A stretch of DNA of 10,499 bases from the NCBI GenBank assembly GCA_007135795.1, contig SLIE01000084.1:1-10499 (forward strand), read 5' to 3'. The notes under the pieces are model-generated. The model had not been told where the DNA came from and searched no databases. It worked only from the letters and a program-made list of their open reading frames with translations. Of the stretch, positions 1-7,249 are shown piece after piece. The translations under genes and the position numbers were made by a program. The first letter of the stretch is position 1, and every line of letters starts with the position of its first letter. The stretch comes from Desulfobacterales bacterium. GTDB taxonomy: Bacteria; Desulfobacterota; Desulfobacteria; Desulfobacterales; Desulfosalsimonadaceae.

Positions 1-808
1 CCAGCCCGATGGCGAAAAGAGAATGATAGTGATCGCTTCGAAAGGGGGTATTTCCCATTTCCGCTGCAATGTTCGCCGGCATGGGCCGTACCGGGTCAAA
101 TAATGATTCCGGTATGATCGCAGCGCCGCCAGCGACCATCAATACGACCATGGTCTCTCCGATCGCCCTTGAAATACCCAGAATAACCGCAGTGGATATT
201 CCCGTCAGCGATGCCGGGAGTGTGACCCGGGCGATTGTTTCCCAGTGCGTCGCGCCAAGCGCCATCGAGGCCTCTTTCATGTGCATGGGGACGCCATAAA
301 TAGCATCTTCGGAGATGCTCGCAATGGTCGGTACTGCCATGAATGCCAACAGGATAGAGGCATTAAACAGGTTCAAACCTGTATTCAGGCCAAACGTGTC
401 CTGTAAAAACGGTGCGACCACAACCATGCCGAAAAATCCGATTACCACCGTGGGCAACCCTTCGATCAATTCGATGGCCGGCTTGATAATCGCCCTGACC
501 TTTGGGTGAGCGATCTCGGCAAGGTATATGGCGCTTCCAATGCCAAGGGGGATGGCAATAAGCGAAGAAAGGACCACCACGCTGACCGATCCTGCAATCA
601 GCGGCAAAATGCCAAAGTCCGGAGGATCATACGTGGGGTACCACAGGGTTCCAAAAAGGAACTCCCGTATCGAAACCGTTTCAAAAATGGGGATCCCCTC
701 CATAATCAAAAAAAGCAGGATCAGTGTCAAAACGATGACCCCGCTCGCCCCCACCACAAGAAAAAACATGCGCGTTAAAAGCTCTTTTGCCCAGCGACGC
801 GTACCCAT
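1..808 (-). CDS. pstC: Phosphate ABC transporter permease PstC (3' end beyond window)
   Basis: This is one of the two inner-membrane permease subunits of the high-affinity PstSCAB phosphate importer. I read 269 codons on the minus strand from ATG at 808 to the window edge; family length is about 300, so roughly 30 residues are missing. Visible features are a first membrane segment near residues 15-37, the periplasmic FGTLWYPTY motif (52-60), a second segment near 70-97, the cytoplasmic coupling loop with its EAA-type signature (E179-A-S-x3-G185) and SRAIGETM (213-220), typical of PstC. An AGGTG sequence about 9 bases upstream supports the ATG; an in-frame GTG four codons earlier is an alternative. 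The gene points away from phoB and is separated from its ATPase gene pstB, which lies on the other arm. A Pho box upstream (1054-1081) suggests induction by phosphate starvation. pstA probably follows to the left, but that is inference. Confidence 0.95.
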   Translation of the reverse strand, partial: MGTRRWAKELLTRMFFLVVGASGVIVLTLILLFLIMEGIPIFETVSIREFLFGTLWYPTYDPPDFGILPLIAGSVSVVVLSSLIAIPLGIGSAIYLAEIAHPKVRAIIKPAIELIEGLPTVVIGFFGMVVVAPFLQDTFGLNTGLNLFNASILLAFMAVPTIASISEDAIYGVPMHMKEASMALGATHWETIARVTLPASLTGISTAVILGISRAIGETMVVLMVAGGAAIIPESLFDPVRPMPANIAAEMGNTPFRSDHYHSLFAIGL

Positions 809-874
809 ATGCTCACACACCTGTCATGTTTTGCGGGAACCGGAATCATCCGGATCCTGCATGATTACCGTATT

Positions 875-958
875 TTAATTTCCGATCCGTCCAAAGGAGT
901 GGTCCTTGTCTCTGTCATCAGCAAATACATGAAAAATTACAGGATTTATCTTCTTCAT
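875..958 (-). CDS. Possible 27-residue leader ORF upstream of pstC
   Basis: A short open frame, MKKINPVIFHV... to ...GRIGN, lies inside the predicted pstC 5' untranslated region. A TGGAGA sequence about 10 bases before the ATG could serve as ribosome binding site. The peptide has no recognisable domain and only a short hydrophobic stretch. It stops 66 bases before the pstC start. It could be an upstream ORF that modulates pstC translation, or simply a chance frame; no homology claim can be made. Confidence 0.2.
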   Translation of the reverse strand: MKKINPVIFHVFADDRDKDHSFGRIGN

Positions 959-1037
959 GGTTTGAATGTCTCCATTCTTTTGTTATTGGATTATAATAGA
1001 TCCCTTTTACTTAGGAACTTCACGTAAGGATAACCCG

Positions 1038-1081
1038 AATGTAAGCTTCCAATTTGACAATCGTGTGACAAACAAATGAAG
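1038..1081 (-). promoter_or_regulatory. Pho box and -10 element for pstC
   Basis: Read on the minus strand, three half-sites recur every 11 bp: CTTCAT (1081-1076), TTGTCAC (1071-1065) and TTGTCAA (1060-1054). The last two form a near-consensus Pho box (CTGTCAT-N4-CTGTCAT). The sequence TTACATTC follows at 1044-1037, with TACATT (1043-1038) as candidate -10, placed as expected when PhoB replaces a -35 element. This predicts transcription starting near 1031 and a leader of about 220 bases before pstC. A separate TATAAT at 995-990 on the same strand could be a second, weaker promoter because it lacks a good -35. Confidence 0.7.
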
Positions 1082-1099
1082 AATTGTGAAGGATTCAAA

Positions 1100-1154
1100 T
1101 GTCACGTGAATTACAACGAAAGTTCACGAGATTGTAACATTCGAACATTACATT
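1100..1154 (+). promoter_or_regulatory. Tandem Pho boxes and -10 element for the phoB operon
   Basis: Four half-sites recur with 11-bp period on the plus strand: TGTCAC (1100-1105), TTACAA (1111-1116), GTTCAC (1122-1127) and TGTAAC (1133-1138). Variants such as TTACAT and TGTCAC occur in well-known Pho boxes. TTACATTC at 1148-1155 carries the candidate -10, TACATT (1149-1154). The distance from the core of the last half-site to this octamer is 13 bases, the same as in the pstC promoter. The predicted transcript starts near 1161, about 40 bases before phoB, so phoB would be autoregulated. An extra TGTCAT lies at 1165-1170. Confidence 0.7.
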
Positions 1155-1202
1155 CACCGCCAGGTGTCATTGAATTGAACTTTATTAATCCGGAAACACA
1201 AC

Positions 1203-1883
1203 ATGAGAAAACGAATTCTTGTGGTCGAAGACGACCAGGACATTTTGAGCCTTATTGAATGGCACCTCAAGGCTGAGGGGTACCAGCCGCTGATTGAAAA
1301 AGACGGACAGCGCGGCCTGGATGTCGCCTTGCGCGAAAAACCGGATCTTATTGTGTTAGACCTCATGCTCCCATCCCTGGACGGCCTTGAAATCTGCAAG
1401 GTGCTTAAAAAAAATGAAGCCACAGAACATATCCCCGTGATCATGCTTACGGCAAAAGGGGAAGAAATCGACCGTATTATCGGCTTTGAACTTGGCGCTG
1501 ACGATTACATGGTCAAACCATTTTCCCCCAGGGAACTTTTGCTGCGGATTAAGGTCGTCATCCGCCGGGCCGCCGGCATTAGTGAAAAACCCGTTATCAT
1601 CCGTTATGACGGGCTTGTCATTGATCCGGAAAGACATACGGTGACAATCGATGAGGTCCCCCTGGAGTTGACGATAACGGAATATAACCTCCTTTTTGAA
1701 CTGGTAAAAACCAAAGGTCGGGTTCTTACCCGCGATCATCTGCTGGACCGGGTCTGGGGCTACCGGTTTGAAGGATATCATCGTACCGTGGACACCCATA
1801 TTCGAAGACTTCGCCAGAAACTGGGATCGTTTGCTGAAAACATTGAAACCGTGCGCGGCATTGGTTACCGGTTCAAGGAGTAA
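1203..1883 (+). CDS. phoB: Phosphate regulon response regulator PhoB
   Basis: This is an OmpR/PhoB-family two-component response regulator that binds Pho boxes when phosphorylated by PhoR. Residues 1-120 form the receiver domain, with the acidic pocket D10/D11, phosphoacceptor D53 (in VLDLMLPSLDG), T83 and the conserved K105-P-F. Residues about 130-226 form the winged-helix DNA-binding domain, with LTITEYNLLFELV, the recognition-helix region RTVDTHIRRLRQKL and the terminal RGIGYRF. The length of 226 residues is typical. The start is supported by GGAA 7 bases upstream and by alignment of MRKRILVVEDD to the family. phoR follows after 8 bases. Neighbouring pst and phoU genes and the Pho boxes identify it as PhoB rather than another OmpR-type regulator. 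Confidence 0.96.
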   Translation: MRKRILVVEDDQDILSLIEWHLKAEGYQPLIEKDGQRGLDVALREKPDLIVLDLMLPSLDGLEICKVLKKNEATEHIPVIMLTAKGEEIDRIIGFELGADDYMVKPFSPRELLLRIKVVIRRAAGISEKPVIIRYDGLVIDPERHTVTIDEVPLELTITEYNLLFELVKTKGRVLTRDHLLDRVWGYRFEGYHRTVDTHIRRLRQKLGSFAENIETVRGIGYRFKE

Positions 1884-1891
1884 GGAGAACA

Positions 1892-3667
1892 ATGAGAATG
1901 CAATCGATGCGGTTCGGCACCCGGCTCCTGGCTTCATTCTGGCTTGTTTTAATTGTGGCCATATGTATACCCGGTGTTTATATCTACTATTCACTGAAAA
2001 ACGACTTTATCGAAACATCCCGAACCAAAGCCTTTGAAAATCTTGATTTCATAGAGTGGATCGCTATGCAATATCAGCCTTTTTCATCGGATAAGGATCT
2101 CGATGACTGGTGCGGACAGTTTGCGGAACGGCTTGGCTACAGGATCACCGTGATTGATCCCGGTGGTCGGGTCACGGCCGATTCGGATGTTGCCTGGGAA
2201 GATGTGGCAGAGATGGAAAACCACACATACCGGGAAGAAATTTCAGCGGCATTTAGAACTCGACAGGGGGCCTCCATCCGTTATTCCGACACGCTTGACC
2301 GGCACTTGATTTATGCCGCACGGCAGTTCTCCATGGATAATTACCCGTCGCCCATGATCATTCGGATCGCCATGCCGTTTTCGGATGTGGAGAGCCGTTT
2401 AAGCGAATATGCGAGACTGTTCTGGATTATCAACGCCGTCATTTTCTTTGTGACATTGGGATTGAGCGTCTATTTCACCAGGCGCTTCGAATCTCCCGTC
2501 TACCAGATCATCGATCGAATCCAGAAAATCGGTACCGGCGATTATTCTCATCGCTACATCGCCGATGATGGTTGGGAGTTTTCACAACTCTCCGGCAATA
2601 TAAATGAAATGGCGGATCGCATTTCCCAGCAGGTGGAGATCATAACCCGCCAGAAATACGAACTTGCGGTGATCATCGATAATATGCGGGAAGGGATCCT
2701 GCTGTTGGACAGAGACGGCCGCATCAAGGCGGTCAACCATGCCGTTGAAGATCTTGCAGGGTGCCGGAACTCCTGTATCGGCAAAAAACCGGTCGAGCTT
2801 TTTTTGAACAATGAGATTCAGGCAGCCTCTGACAGCGTCATCGCGGGCACGCCGGAATACAGCTTTACCCTTGAGCTTGAGAAAGACCTTTTTTACGAGG
2901 TCTACCTCACCGGCATACCCGAAGGGGGCGCACTATCGGTCTTTTATAATGTCAGCGAGCGAAAGCGTCTGGAAAGAATCCGTCGCGATTTCGTGGCCAA
3001 TGTCTCTCACGAGCTTAAAACCCCCCTGACGTCCATCAAAGGATACGTGGAGACGCTTTTGTCTGGCCCGTTCGAGTTTGAAGGCGACGCCAAGTCTTTT
3101 TTACAAACGATCGACAAGAATGCCAATCACATGTCCGCGATTGTGGATGACCTGCTGCAGCTCACGAGGCTTCAGGACAAGGCGTTTGCAAGGAACATGC
3201 GTACAGTGGATGCTACGGCATGCTTTCATGCCGCGTTGGAGAGGGCCATGCCCATGGCCCAAGGAAAAAATATTACCATTGAAAACCATTTGGAGGCGCC
3301 ATTGTGGGTAAAAGCAGATGAAGCGGCCCTTATTCGTGTATTTGGAAATCTCGTCGACAATGCAATCCGGTATTCCACGGACGGCAAGAGACTACGCATT
3401 TCTTCAATGACGGCCGAAGATAAAATCATCTTTGCCGTAGAAGACGAAGGGCCGGGAATTGACAGGCATCACCAGCACAGGATTTTCGAGCGCTTTTACA
3501 GGGTCGAAAAGGAGCGCAGTCGCTTTACGGGCGGCACCGGCCTGGGGTTGGCCATATGCAAGAACGCCGTTACCGGCATGGGGGGCGAAATATGGGTACA
3601 AAGCCCGCCCGAAGGAAAGTCCAGTGGAAGTGTATTTTTCTTTTCGCTTTCAAAAGCGGAATTATAA
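1892..3667 (+). CDS. phoR: Phosphate regulon sensor histidine kinase PhoR
   Basis: This is the membrane sensor kinase partnering PhoB, 591 residues. Two membrane segments (about 12-33 and 176-196) bracket an extracytoplasmic domain of some 140 residues, so it resembles the larger PhoR form with a periplasmic domain rather than the E. coli form that lacks one. A HAMP linker follows (about 197-250), then a PAS domain (about 255-345), the dimerisation/phosphoacceptor helix FVANVSHELKTPLTSIKGY with H373, and the HATPase domain with N-box NLVDNAIRY (486-494), G1 DEGPG (518-522), ERFYR (533-537) and G2 GGTGLGLAI (547-555). All catalytic motifs are intact. A strong AAGGAG lies just before the ATG. 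It is co-transcribed with phoB, and pstB begins 18 bases after its stop codon. The kinase is expected to be held inactive by Pst/PhoU when phosphate is plentiful. Confidence 0.95.
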   Translation: MRMQSMRFGTRLLASFWLVLIVAICIPGVYIYYSLKNDFIETSRTKAFENLDFIEWIAMQYQPFSSDKDLDDWCGQFAERLGYRITVIDPGGRVTADSDVAWEDVAEMENHTYREEISAAFRTRQGASIRYSDTLDRHLIYAARQFSMDNYPSPMIIRIAMPFSDVESRLSEYARLFWIINAVIFFVTLGLSVYFTRRFESPVYQIIDRIQKIGTGDYSHRYIADDGWEFSQLSGNINEMADRISQQVEIITRQKYELAVIIDNMREGILLLDRDGRIKAVNHAVEDLAGCRNSCIGKKPVELFLNNEIQAASDSVIAGTPEYSFTLELEKDLFYEVYLTGIPEGGALSVFYNVSERKRLERIRRDFVANVSHELKTPLTSIKGYVETLLSGPFEFEGDAKSFLQTIDKNANHMSAIVDDLLQLTRLQDKAFARNMRTVDATACFHAALERAMPMAQGKNITIENHLEAPLWVKADEAALIRVFGNLVDNAIRYSTDGKRLRISSMTAEDKIIFAVEDEGPGIDRHHQHRIFERFYRVEKERSRFTGGTGLGLAICKNAVTGMGGEIWVQSPPEGKSSGSVFFFSLSKAEL

Positions 3668-3685
3668 AAAGGGGATATTGTCAGA

Positions 3686-4447
3686 ATGGCGAGTAACGTA
3701 AAGTTTGCCGTAAAGAAGGTTGATTTTTATTATGGTAATTTTAAGGCACTGGACCAAATCGACATGGAGATTGCCCAAAGGCAGGCCACCGCACTCATTG
3801 GACCATCCGGTTGCGGTAAAAGCACCTTCCTTCGGTGCCTTAATCGGATGAACGATCTGATACCCGGGACCCGGGTCGAAGGGGAAATCCTGCTGGACGG
3901 CCAAAACATATACGATTCCGACATTGACGTGGTCAACCTGAGACGGCGGGTCGGTATGGTTTTTCAAAAACCCAACCCGTTTCCTAAAACCATCTTTGAA
4001 AATGTGGCCTATGGACTTCGGGTAAACGGTTTTAAAAACAAGGCCGCGCTTCGCGAAAGCGTGGAAAAGAGCCTTTTAAAGGCGGCGCTGTGGGATGAGG
4101 TCAAGGATCGCCTGAACAACTCGGCGCTGGGCCTTTCGGGTGGCCAGCAGCAGCGGCTGTGTATTGCCAGGGCGCTGGCCGTGGAGCCTGACGTACTGCT
4201 CATGGATGAGCCGGCATCCGCACTCGACCCCATTGCCACGCAAAAAATCGAGGATTTGATTCACGAACTCAAAAATAACTATACCATTGTCATTGTCACC
4301 CACAATATGCAGCAGGCGGCGCGGGTTTCTGATATCACCGCTTTTTTCTACATGGGTCGGGTGGTTGAAACCGGTGAAACCGAAGCCCTTTTCACCCGGC
4401 CCGGATTAAAGCAGACAGAAGACTACATTACCGGCAGGTTCGGTTAA
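3686..4447 (+). CDS. pstB: Phosphate ABC transporter ATP-binding protein PstB
   Basis: This is the ATPase subunit of the Pst importer; it couples ATP hydrolysis to phosphate uptake through PstC/PstA on the cytoplasmic face. It has 253 residues, the usual length. Walker A is GPSGCGKST (39-47), the Q-loop glutamine is Q94 in [10 protein letters not shown], the ABC signature is LSGGQQQR (150-157), Walker B is VLLMDEP with D174/E175, and the switch histidine is H206. [14 protein letters not shown] and the VFQKPNPFP stretch are diagnostic of PstB. AGGGGA lies about 12 bases upstream of the ATG. The gene sits between phoR and phoU, on the opposite strand from pstC, so the transporter subunits are made from two divergent transcripts. 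Both should be produced together if both are PhoB-activated. Confidence 0.96.
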   Translation: MASNVKFAVKKVDFYYGNFKALDQIDMEIAQRQATALIGPSGCGKSTFLRCLNRMNDLIPGTRVEGEILLDGQNIYDSDIDVVNLRRRVGMVFQKPNPFPKTIFENVAYGLRVNGFKNKAALRESVEKSLLKAALWDEVKDRLNNSALGLSGGQQQRLCIARALAVEPDVLLMDEPASALDPIATQKIEDLIHELKNNYTIVIVTHNMQQAARVSDITAFFYMGRVVETGETEALFTRPGLKQTEDYITGRFG

Positions 4448-4463
4448 AGGAGACCGATTCAAT

Positions 4464-5147
4464 ATGGAACGGCAGAATTTTCACAGAGAACTGGAAAACC
4501 TCAGGCTGACCCTTTATAAAATGGCAGCCCTTACCCGGCAATCATTTGAAAAAGCAACCCAGGCATACCTGGATCGTGATGACGACCTTGCCCAGGTCGT
4601 CATTGACGGCGACAGGGAAGTCAACCGGATCGAGTTGGAAATCGATCGGCAGTCCTTGCGTCTTTTGGCCCTTGAACAGCCCATGGCACGTGATTTACGC
4701 ATGATCGTCGGCATTATGCGGATCAGCAACGATTTGGAGCGCATTGCCGATCAAAGCGTCAACATTGCCGAGCGCACCATCTTTCTCTGTCAGCACCCGC
4801 CCCTGGAGCCGGTGGCGGCAATGGGACACTTGATCGATATAAGTAAAAAAATGTTCAATATGGCAATATCTTCCATGAGGGAGATGGATGCAAAAGAGGC
4901 TAAAAAGATACCGCCACTCGACGATTATGCCGACGAATACAACATGCAGGTTCTTAAAAGTCTGATTGAAGTCATGGCTGCAAGCTCGCCGGGCTTTGAA
5001 AAACGGGTACTGAAAATGCGTCGGTCCATCCAGACCATCATCATCTCCCGCTGCCTCGAGCGTATCGCTGATTTGTCCACCAATATCGGCGAACACGTGG
5101 CATTTATTGCCGAGGGAGTCAATATCAAACACCAGCAAAAATTATAA
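4464..5147 (+). CDS. phoU: Phosphate signalling protein PhoU
   Basis: PhoU is a peripheral cytoplasmic protein that connects Pst transporter status to PhoR and restrains kinase signalling at high phosphate. The 227-residue protein shows the two-fold symmetric three-helix-bundle repeat of the family, each half carrying a metal-binding helix: RISNDLERIADQSVNIAER (D90, E92, D96, E103) and ISRCLERIADLSTNIGEH (E199, D203, E210). A good AAAGGAGA precedes the ATG. The gene starts 16 bases after pstB and is followed 18 bases later by the PiT gene. The match to PhoU proper, rather than the DUF47 proteins often found beside PiT transporters, is clear from both repeats. Confidence 0.95.
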   Translation: MERQNFHRELENLRLTLYKMAALTRQSFEKATQAYLDRDDDLAQVVIDGDREVNRIELEIDRQSLRLLALEQPMARDLRMIVGIMRISNDLERIADQSVNIAERTIFLCQHPPLEPVAAMGHLIDISKKMFNMAISSMREMDAKEAKKIPPLDDYADEYNMQVLKSLIEVMAASSPGFEKRVLKMRRSIQTIIISRCLERIADLSTNIGEHVAFIAEGVNIKHQQKL

Positions 5148-5165
5148 TTATGCGCGGTTAATGCC

Positions 5166-6395
5166 ATGCCTATGGAATATATCATTTTAGCTTTGGGTTT
5201 TGTTGTCGGTTTTCACATGTCCTGGAATATCGGGGCAAATGATGTGGCCAATTCGATGGCGTCGGCTGTGGGTGCCAAGGCGATCACGTTAAGGCAGGCC
5301 ATTATTATTGCGGGGGTACTGGTTATTGTTGGTGCCGCATTTATTGGTGGCCATGTTACCGATACAATCCGAAGCGGTATCATTTCCCCACAGGTTCTTG
5401 AAGACCGGCGGATAGCCATAATCGGTGCGTTTTCAGCTTTAATGGCAGCATCGCTTTGGGTCTCCTTTGCAACCTGGAAGTCCCTGCCGGTTTCCACCAC
5501 TCATTCTGTTGTCGGTGCCATGGTGGGGTTTGGAATAATTACGGGCGGATTGGGTGTCATAAACTGGGGGGTGCTGGGAGCCGTTGTTTCCAGTTGGGTC
5601 ATATCACCCCTTTTCAGTATGACCATTTCATTTGTGATGTTTAAAATCATCGTCCGGTTTGTACTTAGCAGAAATGATCCATTTTCGGCAGGTATGAAGC
5701 TCTCCCCCGTCTTTATAGGCGTCGCCGTATTTGTAGTGGTAATGTCGTTTTTGTTCAAGACCCCTACGGGCACAGCCATGGCTCTAGGCGATATTTCCGC
5801 AATGCTGATCGCCGGGGTGCTTGGCATTGCCGGTGGTTTTGGGGGGCGTAATCTATTAACTCGTTTCTTTGCAAAAAAAGGTGCAGTTCGCGAGCCGGAA
5901 TTGATATTTCGTATCATACAGATAGGGACTTCATGCTATGTAGCGCTCGCAATAGGCGCAAATGATGTTGCAAATGCGATTGGTCCATTGGCCCTGATTT
6001 ATTTCCTGACAACAACCGGCGAAGTGGGGGCGAAGATACCTGTACCTTATTATCTGCTCCTTTTTGGCGGGGTAGGCATTGCCATTGGCATTGCCATGGG
6101 AGGCGCGAGGGTTATCCGAACGGTTGGTTCCCGGATTACGACATTGACCAACACCCGGGGGTATTCTGTTGATTTTGCCGCGGCAACCACTGTTCTTCTG
6201 GCATCGAAATTCGGCTTGCCGGTATCGACGACTCATGCCGCCGTTGGCGGTGTGCTTGGTGTTGGTCTGGCCCGGGGTATGGAAGCCGTTAACTTTACAA
6301 TTATTTTTAAAATCATGGTCTATTGGGTGTTAACCGTTCCTGCAGCAGCAATTACATCCATGATCATATTTAAAGCGATCGAATCTGTTGTTTAG
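5166..6395 (+). CDS. pit: PiT-family inorganic phosphate transporter
   Basis: This is a secondary phosphate transporter of the PiT family (PF01384), normally driven by protons or sodium and of lower affinity than Pst. It has 409 residues and about ten membrane segments in an inverted-repeat layout. The duplicated signatures are intact: GANDVANS (23-30) with PVSTTHSVVGAMVG (108-121) in the first half, and GANDVANAIGP (264-274) with PVSTTHAAVGGVLGVG (352-367) in the second. Start choice lies between ATG 5166 and ATG 5172; neither has a strong Shine-Dalgarno sequence, so translation may be coupled to phoU, 18 bases upstream. The universal stress protein frame begins 8 bases after its stop. Placement in a PhoB-driven operon is notable because PiT transporters are often outside the Pho regulon. 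Substrate ion and coupling ion are family-based inference. Confidence 0.93.
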   Translation: MPMEYIILALGFVVGFHMSWNIGANDVANSMASAVGAKAITLRQAIIIAGVLVIVGAAFIGGHVTDTIRSGIISPQVLEDRRIAIIGAFSALMAASLWVSFATWKSLPVSTTHSVVGAMVGFGIITGGLGVINWGVLGAVVSSWVISPLFSMTISFVMFKIIVRFVLSRNDPFSAGMKLSPVFIGVAVFVVVMSFLFKTPTGTAMALGDISAMLIAGVLGIAGGFGGRNLLTRFFAKKGAVREPELIFRIIQIGTSCYVALAIGANDVANAIGPLALIYFLTTTGEVGAKIPVPYYLLLFGGVGIAIGIAMGGARVIRTVGSRITTLTNTRGYSVDFAAATTVLLASKFGLPVSTTHAAVGGVLGVGLARGMEAVNFTIIFKIMVYWVLTVPAAAITSMIIFKAIESVV

Positions 6396-6403
6396 GGGGA
6401 ACC

Positions 6404-6940
6404 TTGAATTTGCCGGAAGCCAGAAAAAATATCATGCCCTTCACCCATATTCTTCATGCCCTGGACCTCTCCGATGACATGCACAGGACGCTCTGCAAAT
6501 CCATAGCGCTGGCCAACGCCCTGGAATCTCATTTGACATTGATTCACGTCATCAAGGAGACCAAACCCACTACAGAGTTGATGATTCAAGCGGTTTTGGG
6601 ATATGGCAGCAAGGACGAAATGAAGCAGAAAAGCCGTGAGAAAATCATGGGTGAACTAAAAAACCTGCTAAGAAAAATGTGTGACGAATATAGCAGCAAG
6701 CTGCCGGCTTGCCGGTTTTCTCTTTCCGGGATTATTGTAGAGTTCGGCCAACCCGTGAATAATATTTTACGCCAGGCTGAAAGCGGGGCATACGATCTTC
6801 TGGTAGTGGGACGCCACGATTACGGACTTGTCGATGAAATTCTGCTGGGACATTCAACGAGGGGATTGCTGCGATATTGCCCGATACCGGTATTGCAGGT
6901 GCCGTTAAAAAATTGTACAATGACTCTGAGTAATGTGTAG
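6404..6940 (+). CDS. Universal stress protein (UspA family)
   Basis: This is a single-domain universal stress protein of 178 residues if it starts at TTG 6404, or 168 from ATG 6434. The family normally begins close to the sequence read here as MPFTHILHALDLS, favouring 6434. However, AGGGGGA at 6394-6400 is better placed for TTG 6404 or TTG 6410, so the start is unresolved. The alpha/beta fold is suggested by HILHALDLSDD, LTLIHVI and DLLVVGRHD. The nucleotide-binding motif G-2X-G-9X-G-(S/T) is altered: counting from TTG 6404, G136-R-H-D139, nine residues, then G149-H150-S151, so the second glycine and the usual S/T position are replaced. ATP binding is therefore uncertain. It is the last gene of the phosphate operon, with 8 bases from the transporter stop, suggesting a role linked to phosphate limitation (inference). 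Confidence 0.88.
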   Translation: MNLPEARKNIMPFTHILHALDLSDDMHRTLCKSIALANALESHLTLIHVIKETKPTTELMIQAVLGYGSKDEMKQKSREKIMGELKNLLRKMCDEYSSKLPACRFSLSGIIVEFGQPVNNILRQAESGAYDLLVVGRHDYGLVDEILLGHSTRGLLRYCPIPVLQVPLKNCTMTLSNV

Positions 6941-6964
6941 CACGATCTATATCACGATCTATAT
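6941..6964. repeat. Perfect 12-bp tandem duplication
   Basis: The unit CACGATCTATAT occurs twice head to tail, immediately after the stop codon of the universal stress protein. No third copy is adjacent. It may be a replication slippage product or a paired protein-binding site; nothing in the sequence decides. Confidence 0.9.
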
Positions 6965-7196
6965 AAAGACACCGCAGAGAACAACACGCAGAAAATAGCG
7001 CGGGTTCGCCAAAACGATAATTTTCTTCGACATACCTTTAAAAACTGTTTGGGAAAAATACTGATACGGCATACAATTGGTTTATTGCGTCTTTTGGTGT
7101 GCCCGGCCTTTTATGTGGAAACGCTTCTGGGGATTATATTTATTCCTGTTATGTGGAAGCTATAAATAACAGCGGTGTTTCTCGATAATTTAAGAC
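6965..7196. other. Non-coding spacer between phosphate operon and permease cassette
   Basis: I see no convincing gene here on either strand. It contains two copies of TTATGTGGAA, at 7111-7120 and 7149-7158, 38 bases apart. A stretch near 6970-6990 (CACCGCAGAGAAC...) resembles interspersed repeat debris common in some bacterial genomes, an impression I cannot verify. No hairpin with a T-tract was found after the universal stress protein, so where the phosphate transcript ends is unclear. Confidence 0.5.
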
Positions 7197-7224
7197 TTGA
7201 CATGTTTTTTTAAATATATATATT
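7197..7224 (+). promoter_or_regulatory. Sigma-70-type promoter for the permease cassette
   Basis: A perfect -35 TTGACA (7197-7202) is followed after 16 bases by TATATT (7219-7224). The spacer is extremely AT-rich, and AAATATATATATTT (7212-7225) is itself a perfect palindrome overlapping the -10. The predicted start is near 7231, giving a leader of about 95 bases before the permease gene at 7328. Confidence 0.65.
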
Positions 7225-7249
7225 TCGATATAGCGATTTATGTATCGAA
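7224..7249. promoter_or_regulatory. Operator candidate: TTCGATA-N12-TATCGAA inverted repeat
   Basis: Two exactly complementary 7-base arms, TTCGATA (7224-7230) and TATCGAA (7243-7249), lie directly downstream of and touching the -10 element, across the predicted transcription start. A third copy, TTCGATA, occurs at 7276-7282. Position and symmetry suit a dimeric repressor that blocks initiation. ArsR/SmtB-type regulators would be a reasonable guess given the permease family downstream, but no regulator gene is adjacent and the assignment is inference. Confidence 0.55.

Noticed and set aside
69..878. Several plus-strand open frames of 64-116 codons
   Set aside because: They lie antisense to pstC, which has clear family motifs on the minus strand; their products are low-complexity and unrecognisable.
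1356..1994. 212-codon open frame on the minus strand
   Set aside because: It is antisense to phoB and the start of phoR, both of which have intact catalytic motifs; no ribosome binding site or recognisable product.
5501..5917. 138-codon minus-strand frame within the PiT gene
   Set aside because: Shadow of the transporter gene; composition reflects the complement of hydrophobic codons.
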